From an uncultured Acidobacteriota bacterium (lineage in GTDB: Bacteria; Acidobacteriota; Vicinamibacteria; Vicinamibacterales; CAVVIG01), in contig CADEDC010000048.1 of NCBI GenBank assembly GCA_902825985.1, positions 9,136 through 45,752 on the forward strand: a stretch of DNA of 36,617 nt, given 5' to 3'. The notes beneath the pieces were generated by a model. The model ran no database searches and was not told the origin of the DNA. It was given only the letters and a program-made list of their open reading frames with translations. Position numbers and translations under genes: made by a program. Shown here piece after piece: positions 31,503 through 36,617 of the stretch. Position 1 is the first letter of the stretch, and every line of letters begins with the position of its first letter.

Positions 31503-33815
31503 ATGGACGCGCTCTTTCAATTCTTCTTCAAGTACCCAGCGTTCGTCTTCGAGCAGGGCGACTTCACCTTCGCCGTGTCAAGGCTGATGACGCTCGTGAT
31601 CGCCGGCGCGGCGCTCGTCGCGCTCGGCACGCTCGCGACGTACCGTCGCGTCCACGGCGGCATGACCCCGCGCGATCGGGTCGTGCTGTTCGGACTCCGC
31701 GCCGCCATCGTCGTCCTGCTGGCGTTCTGCCTGTTCCGGCCCTCGCTGGTGCTGAAGGCAGCGGTGCCGCAGCAGAATTTCCTCGGCATCCTGCTCGACG
31801 ATTCGCGCAGCATGACGATCGCCGACCGTGACGGCCAGACGCGGACGCAGTTCATCAAGGACCAGTTCGGCGACGGGTCGACCGGCTCGGCCGGCGAAGG
31901 CGGCGCCCCCAGCGGCCCGCTGTTCGACGCGCTGTCGAAGAAGTTCGTCCTGCGGTTCTTCCGGTTCTCCAACACCGTCGACCGCGTGAAGGCGCCGGGT
32001 GACCTGCAGTACGCCGGGTCGGCGACGCGGCTCGGCTCGGCGCTCGAACGGGCGCGGGACGAGCTGTCGGGCCTGCCGCTTGCCGGCCTCGTCATGATCA
32101 CCGACGGCGCCGACACGTCGGATGCGACGCTCGACGAATCGCTGGCCAGTCTGAAGGCCCGGTCGGTGCCGGTGTTCCCGATCGGCGTCGGCCGCGACCG
32201 CTTCGATCGTGACATCCAGGTCACGCGGATCGAAACGCCGCGGCACACGTTGAAAGGCACGACGTTGTCGGTCGACGTCGTGATCAGTCATACCGGCTTC
32301 GCCGGCGCGAAGGTGCCGCTGACCGTCGAGGACGAAGGCCGGATCGTCAGTTCCCAAGAGGTGACACTCCCGTCCACCGGCGAGTCGACGACGGTGCGGG
32401 TGACGTTTACGGCGAACGACGCCGGCCCGCGGCTCTTCCGGTTCCAGGTGGCGCCGCAAGCCGATGAACAGGTGACGCAGAACAACACGCGGGACGCGCT
32501 GGTCGAGGTGGCCGACCGCCGCGAGAAGATCCTCTACATGGAGGGCGAGCCGCGGTTCGAAGCCAAGTTCATCCGCCGGGCGGTGGAAGACGATCAGAAT
32601 CTGCAGGTCGTCATCCTGCAGCGGACGGCCGAAGACAAGTACCTGAGGCTCGACGTTGGGAGCCCGGACGAACTGGTCGGCGGCTTCCCGAAGACACGCG
32701 AAGAGCTCTTCAGCTATCGCGCCGTCATCCTCGGCAGCGTCGAGGCGGCGTCCTTTTCTCCCGACCAGTTGCGGATGCTGGCGGACTTCGTCAGCGAGCG
32801 TGGCGGCGGCCTGCTGATGCTCGGCGGCCGCCGGGCGTTCGCCGAGGGCGGCTGGGCCGGCACCCCGGTGGCCGAGGTGCTGCCGGTCGAGATGGAAGCG
32901 GCACCGCGCGGCGCCGGCGCCTACTTCTCGCAGTTGACGGTGAAGCCGACGCGCGCCGGGTCCAGCCATCCGGTCACGCAGCTGCCGGCGGTGAACAAGA
33001 CCACCGGATCGCGCTGGGACGATCTGCCGGCATTGAGCGCCGTCAATGCCATCCGGACGGTCAAGCCGGGCGCGACGGTGCTGCTCACCGGGGCGGACGA
33101 CAACCGGCAGGAACAGGTGGTGCTCGCCTACCAGCGCTACGGGCGCGGCAAGGCGCTGGCCTTGCCGGTGCAGGACTCGTGGATCTGGAAGATGGATGCC
33201 ACCATCGCCGTGGAAGACACGACGCATGCGACGTTCTGGCGTCGGCTCGTCCGGTGGCTGGTGGATGGGGTGCCGGACCCCGTGTCGATCACGACCTCCG
33301 ACCGGGTCGAGCCGGGTGAGCCGATGCGGCTCACCGCCGAGGTCGTGGATCCGGCGTTCGTCGAGGTCAATGACGCCACGGTGGTCGCCCAGGTGACGAC
33401 GCCGTCCGGCAAGATCGTCGACGTGCCCATGGAGTGGAGCGTCACGAAGGACGGCGACTACCGCGCCAACTTCGTCCCTGACGAGCCGGGGATGTACCAG
33501 ATCCGGGCGACGGCGACCCGCACCCAGGGCGACCTCGGTACGAGCACGGTGCACGCGCGGGCGTCGGCCGGGGACGCCGAGTACTTCGACGCCGCGATGC
33601 GCCAGTCGCTGCTCGAGCGCGTCGCCGAAGACACCGGCGGCCATTTCTTCACGGCCGAGAACGCCAACGGGCTGGCCGAGGCCATCAACTTCAGCGGCCG
33701 CGGCGTGACGGTCGTCGAGGAACGTGATCTGTGGGACATGCCGATCATCCTGCTGTGCCTGCTCGCGCTGATCGGCGCGGAGTGGGGCTATCGACGGTCG
33801 CGAGGACTTGCCTGA
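31503..33815 (+). CDS. Membrane-anchored VWA / glutamine-amidotransferase-like protein
   Basis: A 770-residue protein. Two N-terminal membrane helices (about residues 28-48 and 58-78) precede a von Willebrand A domain whose metal site is D99-x-S101-x-S103 (DDSRSM) with a later ITDGADTSD. Beta-rich segments (TLKGTTLSVDVVISHTGFAG) lead to a class I GATase-like domain (KILYMEGEPRFEAKFIRRAVE...LRMLADFVSERGGGLLMLGG). A C-terminal membrane helix (IILLCLLALIGAEWGY) ends the chain. This architecture is common in clusters with MoxR ATPases and DUF4159 proteins, as here. The partner MoxR is three genes downstream. Function is not established; assembly or quality control of envelope complexes is usually suggested for MoxR-VWA pairs. 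Confidence 0.88.
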   Translation: MDALFQFFFKYPAFVFEQGDFTFAVSRLMTLVIAGAALVALGTLATYRRVHGGMTPRDRVVLFGLRAAIVVLLAFCLFRPSLVLKAAVPQQNFLGILLDDSRSMTIADRDGQTRTQFIKDQFGDGSTGSAGEGGAPSGPLFDALSKKFVLRFFRFSNTVDRVKAPGDLQYAGSATRLGSALERARDELSGLPLAGLVMITDGADTSDATLDESLASLKARSVPVFPIGVGRDRFDRDIQVTRIETPRHTLKGTTLSVDVVISHTGFAGAKVPLTVEDEGRIVSSQEVTLPSTGESTTVRVTFTANDAGPRLFRFQVAPQADEQVTQNNTRDALVEVADRREKILYMEGEPRFEAKFIRRAVEDDQNLQVVILQRTAEDKYLRLDVGSPDELVGGFPKTREELFSYRAVILGSVEAASFSPDQLRMLADFVSERGGGLLMLGGRRAFAEGGWAGTPVAEVLPVEMEAAPRGAGAYFSQLTVKPTRAGSSHPVTQLPAVNKTTGSRWDDLPALSAVNAIRTVKPGATVLLTGADDNRQEQVVLAYQRYGRGKALALPVQDSWIWKMDATIAVEDTTHATFWRRLVRWLVDGVPDPVSITTSDRVEPGEPMRLTAEVVDPAFVEVNDATVVAQVTTPSGKIVDVPMEWSVTKDGDYRANFVPDEPGMYQIRATATRTQGDLGTSTVHARASAGDAEYFDAAMRQSLLERVAEDTGGHFFTAENANGLAEAINFSGRGVTVVEERDLWDMPIILLCLLALIGAEWGYRRSRGLA

Positions 33816-33817
33816 TC

Positions 33818-34819
33818 ATGGTCGCTGGTTACTGGTGTGCTTCGGCGCGCGTCGCGCGCCGCTGGCTGCCCGGTCTGCTGACGGCGGTGGCGGCACTGGT
33901 CGCGATGCCCGGCCCGGCGGCGGCGCAGGACACGCACGTCATCGTCATCGTCGGCGTCGGCGGCGACGAAGAGCACTCGACACGGTTCACCACGTGGGCG
34001 GGCGCCGTGGTCGACACGGCGAAGAAACGCGGCGTCGCCGACGCCAACATCACCTATCTGGGTGAGCGGACGGAACTCGATGCGGCCCGGATGCAGGGGC
34101 GATCGACGCGCGAAGCGGTCGTGAAGGCGTTCTCGGACACCGCGGCGCGCGCCCGGGCGAACGACGACGTATTCGTGCTGCTCATCGGCCATGGCAGCTT
34201 CGACGGCCGCACGGCGGCGTTCAACCTGCCCGGCCCCGACCTGACCGCCGACGACTACAAGCCGCTGGTCGACAGGCTGCGCCTGCAGCGGGTGGCGTTC
34301 ATCAACACGGCGAGTTCCAGCGGCGCCTTCCTCGAGCCGCTGGCCGGTCCCGGCCGCACCATCGTGACGGCGACGCGCACCGGCGGCGAGCGCAACGAAC
34401 CGCGGTTCGCCGAGTTCTTCATCGCCGCCTATACCGGGGACGGCGCCGACCGCGACCGCAACGGCCGCGTCTCGGTGCAAGAAGCGTTCGAGTACGCGAA
34501 ACAGCGGGTCACCGCCGAGTACGAGAAGGCGGGGCACCTGCTGTCGGAGCACGCGTCGCTGAACGACGGCGCCGACGGCAAGCTCGCGGCGATGCAGTTC
34601 CTGGCGCCGCAGCGGTCGCGCTCCACCGAGATGGCGAACGCCGATCCGGCGTTGCGCGCCATGGTCGAGCAGCGCGACGCGCTCGAACGCGCCGTCGCCG
34701 AGTGGCGCCTCAAGAAGGACAGCATGGATCCGGCGGCGTACGAGGCGCAACTCGAGGTTCTGCTGACCGACCTGGCGCTGAAGACGCGGCAGATTCGTGA
34801 CGCCGAGGCCAAGAAATGA
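33818..34819 (+). CDS. Secreted caspase-like fold protein with Ser in place of the catalytic Cys
   Basis: A 333-residue exported protein (signal LLTAVAALVAMPGPAAAQ). The strand-loop DDVFVLLIGHGSFDG carries the His-Gly (H125-G126) of clan CD peptidases (caspase/C13 types). The following FINTASSSGAF has the position of their D-x-C-x-S-G motif, but the Cys is replaced by Ser166. A DRDRNGRVSVQEAFEYA segment resembles the calcium-loop-like section common in bacterial caspase-fold proteins. The C-terminal 70 residues are helical and charged, possibly coiled coil. It starts 2 bases after the VWA gene and overlaps DUF4159 as ATGA. Catalytic activity is doubtful; it may be a scaffold within the MoxR-VWA cluster. 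Confidence 0.78.
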   Translation: MVAGYWCASARVARRWLPGLLTAVAALVAMPGPAAAQDTHVIVIVGVGGDEEHSTRFTTWAGAVVDTAKKRGVADANITYLGERTELDAARMQGRSTREAVVKAFSDTAARARANDDVFVLLIGHGSFDGRTAAFNLPGPDLTADDYKPLVDRLRLQRVAFINTASSSGAFLEPLAGPGRTIVTATRTGGERNEPRFAEFFIAAYTGDGADRDRNGRVSVQEAFEYAKQRVTAEYEKAGHLLSEHASLNDGADGKLAAMQFLAPQRSRSTEMANADPALRAMVEQRDALERAVAEWRLKKDSMDPAAYEAQLEVLLTDLALKTRQIRDAEAKK

Positions 34820-35574
34820 GGACCGTGGTCGTCGCGCTGGCCATGCTCGCCGGCGCGGCGGCGCTGGCCGCCGGCCAGAGCCTGCGGTTCGGCGTCCGGG
34901 CCCACCCGGTCGAGCCGAATCCGGCCTACGACGGTCAGTTCACGTTCGTCCGGCTCCGCTACGGTCCGCCGCTCGCCATGGTGTCGCAGCGGGTTCCGTG
35001 GTCGCACGACTACCCCGACGGCGAACGGCACTTCATGCAGATCATGAACGAGATCACGAATCTGCATCCGAAAGTCCGTGAATCGAGCGTGATGGGACTG
35101 GACGACCCCGATCTCGGCCGCTACCCGGTCGCCTACATGGCCGAACCGGGCTTCATGTTCCTGACCGACGAAGAGATCGTCGGCTTCCGCAACTATCTGC
35201 TCAAGGGCGGCTTCGTGATCTTCGACGACTTCGCCGAGGACCGCGGCGGCTGGGCGGGGTTCGAGCGCACCTTCCAGCGCATCCTGCCGGGGGTGCGCTT
35301 CTACGACCTCGAACCGTCGCACCCGATCTTTCATGCCTTCTTCGAGATCGATTCTTTTGATATCGTGCCGCAAATGTACGACATCGGGCGGCCGATCTTC
35401 CGCGGCGTCTACGAGGACAACGACCCGTCGAAACGGCTGATGGTGATGATGAACTTCAACACCGACATCTCGGAGTTCTGGGAGTTCTCCAGCAGCGGAC
35501 TGCTTCCCATCGCCGACACGAACGAAGCCTACAAGCTGGGTGTGAACTACATCATCTACGGCATGACGCACTGA
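34816..35574 (+). CDS. DUF4159 exported protein
   Basis: A 252-residue protein with a signal peptide (VVALAMLAGAAALAAGQS) and a DUF4159 domain: FTFVRLRYG, DYPDGERHFMQIMNEITNL, EPGFMFLTDEEIVGFRNYLLKGGFVIFDDF and SHPIFHAFF are characteristic. The fold is GATase-like and the function is unknown. It overlaps the caspase-fold gene by 4 bp and is followed by the MoxR ATPase after 25 bp, so it belongs to the same operon. DUF4159 proteins are frequent in MoxR clusters. Confidence 0.93.
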   Translation: MRTVVVALAMLAGAAALAAGQSLRFGVRAHPVEPNPAYDGQFTFVRLRYGPPLAMVSQRVPWSHDYPDGERHFMQIMNEITNLHPKVRESSVMGLDDPDLGRYPVAYMAEPGFMFLTDEEIVGFRNYLLKGGFVIFDDFAEDRGGWAGFERTFQRILPGVRFYDLEPSHPIFHAFFEIDSFDIVPQMYDIGRPIFRGVYEDNDPSKRLMVMMNFNTDISEFWEFSSSGLLPIADTNEAYKLGVNYIIYGMTH

Positions 35575-35599
35575 GCCACCGAGACAGGAGACCCGACCC

Positions 35600-36617
35600 G
35601 TGACCGAACCGCACATCGTCGATCTCGACTCGCCCGACGACATCGCGCTCGCCGACCGGATGAATGCCGGCCGCAAGGCGATCATCGCGGAGCTGAGCAA
35701 GCGCATCATCGGGCAGTCCGACATCATCGAGCTCGTCCTGCAGACGCTGTTCGTCGGCGGCAACAGCCTCATCGTCGGCGTGCCCGGGCTGGCGAAGACG
35801 CTGCTCGTCGCCACGCTGGCCCAGGTGCTCGACCTCAAGTTCAATCGCATCCAGTTCACCCCCGACCTGATGCCGTCGGACATCACCGGCACCGACATCA
35901 TCCAGGAGGACACGCACACCGGGCGCCGTCAGATGGTGTTCGCCCCGGGACCGGTGTTCGCGAACATCGTGCTGGCGGACGAAATCAACCGGACGCCGCC
36001 GAAGACCCAGGCGGCCCTGCTCGAGGCGATGCAGGAGCACCGCGTGACCATCCAGGGGCGTACCTACACGCTCGAGGAGCCGTTCTTCGTTTTCGCGACG
36101 CAGAACCCAATCGAGCTGGAAGGCACCTACCCGCTGCCCGAGGCACAGCTCGACCGCTTCATGTTCCACATCGTCATCGACCATCCACCGGAACACGAGG
36201 AGCTCGAGGTCGTGCGCGCGACGACGGCGATCGTCGATCCGCACTACGACCGGACGATCAGCGGGCCGGATCTGGTGGCGTTCCAGCGCCTCGTGCGGCG
36301 GGTGCCGATCGCCGATCCGGTGCTGAAGTATGCGCTGTCGCTGGTGCGGACCAGCCGGCCGAAGTCGCCGCAGGCGCCCGAGTCGGTGAAGAAGTGGGTG
36401 CAGTTCGGCGCCAGCGTGCGCGCCGCCCAGTACCTCGTCCTCGGCGCCAAGGCGCGTGCCTTGACCAGCGGGCGCTATCACGTCAGCTTCGACGACGTGA
36501 AGGCGGTCGCGCACCCGGTGCTGCGCCACCGCGTCCTGGTGAATTTCCGCGCCGAGTCGGAAGGGATCACGACCGACTCGATCATCGACGAATTGCTGCA
36601 GCGCGTGCCGGTGCCGG
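35600..36617 (+). CDS. MoxR-family AAA+ ATPase (partial)
   Basis: The first 339 codons of a MoxR ATPase; the window ends just before its natural C-terminus. GTG start with AGGAG 9 bases upstream. Walker A GVPGLAKT is at residues 60-67 and Walker B LADEINR has D127-E128. MPSDITGTDI, FAPGPVFANIV, LLEAMQEHRVTI and ATQNPIELEGTYPLPEAQLDRF are the classic MoxR signatures. MoxR ATPases act as chaperones that couple ATP hydrolysis to maturation of VWA-containing partners; the VWA protein encoded three genes upstream is the obvious candidate. A DUF58 gene would be expected next, beyond the window. Confidence 0.97.
   Translation, partial: MTEPHIVDLDSPDDIALADRMNAGRKAIIAELSKRIIGQSDIIELVLQTLFVGGNSLIVGVPGLAKTLLVATLAQVLDLKFNRIQFTPDLMPSDITGTDIIQEDTHTGRRQMVFAPGPVFANIVLADEINRTPPKTQAALLEAMQEHRVTIQGRTYTLEEPFFVFATQNPIELEGTYPLPEAQLDRFMFHIVIDHPPEHEELEVVRATTAIVDPHYDRTISGPDLVAFQRLVRRVPIADPVLKYALSLVRTSRPKSPQAPESVKKWVQFGASVRAAQYLVLGAKARALTSGRYHVSFDDVKAVAHPVLRHRVLVNFRAESEGITTDSIIDELLQRVPVP

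Noticed and set aside
31578-33644. Minus-strand reading frame (688 codons) opposite the VWA gene
   Set aside because: Antisense shadow without domains.
1-36617. CRISPR arrays, tRNA/rRNA genes, insertion sequences, toxin-antitoxin pairs
   Set aside because: None was recognised on either strand by reading; no regularly spaced repeats, transposase motifs or tRNA-like cloverleaf were seen.

Overview
The window is very GC-rich and densely coded, with few gaps and several 4-bp ATGA start/stop overlaps. No rRNA, tRNA, insertion sequence, phage gene or CRISPR array was found, and no gap between called genes exceeds 300 bases. The gene set points to an acidobacterium of the Vicinamibacteria type: an Oar-like TonB receptor with a carboxypeptidase-regulatory N-terminus, a BlaI/M56 pair whose sensor ends in a TonB-like domain, c-type cytochrome/copper/TPR proteins, and a MoxR-DUF4159-VWA cluster. 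This placement is inference from gene content; no marker gene is present.

Left part, minus strand (1-6836). A BlaI-type repressor overlaps a BlaR1-like M56 metallopeptidase that is cut by the window edge. Upstream lies a three-gene set: two paralogous secreted proteins, each with a c-type haem motif, a peptidylglycine-monooxygenase-like copper core with all six copper ligands, and TPR repeats, separated by a redoxin-like protein. This heme-copper-TPR set is the best candidate in the window for a poorly described system. It is divergent from a GT-C glycosyltransferase fused to TPRs (6888-9086), across a 51-bp gap holding a perfect palindrome that reads as an extended -10 on both strands.

Centre (9235-18983, plus strand). 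An acyl-CoA metabolism cluster (SDR, acyl-CoA ligase, enoyl-CoA hydratase/3-hydroxyacyl-CoA dehydrogenase fusion, MaoC hydratase) is followed by a secreted Gly/Tyr-rich PEGA protein, a DUF1328 membrane peptide, and a housekeeping run: N-acetylmuramoyl-L-alanine amidase, GerMN protein, RNase PH and Ogt methyltransferase. A strong 12-bp hairpin sits at the 5' end of the amidase gene.

Acquisition cluster (19102-28546, plus strand). M20 peptidase, TonB-dependent receptor, secreted P1 (DmpA-like) self-processing peptidase, Tat-exported PhoD-like phosphoesterase, sodium:solute symporter and SDR are packed nearly end to end. They look like an uptake-and-processing operon for an unknown peptide- or phosphoester-containing substrate. 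It meets convergent rdgB with only 4 bp between stop codons.

Right part (29304-36617). A small unknown minus-strand protein, a small membrane protein with an EESFPASDAPSW tail and a YihY/BrkB membrane protein precede a four-gene set: membrane VWA/GATase-like protein, caspase-fold protein with Ser at the expected Cys position, DUF4159 protein and MoxR AAA+ ATPase (cut by the right edge).
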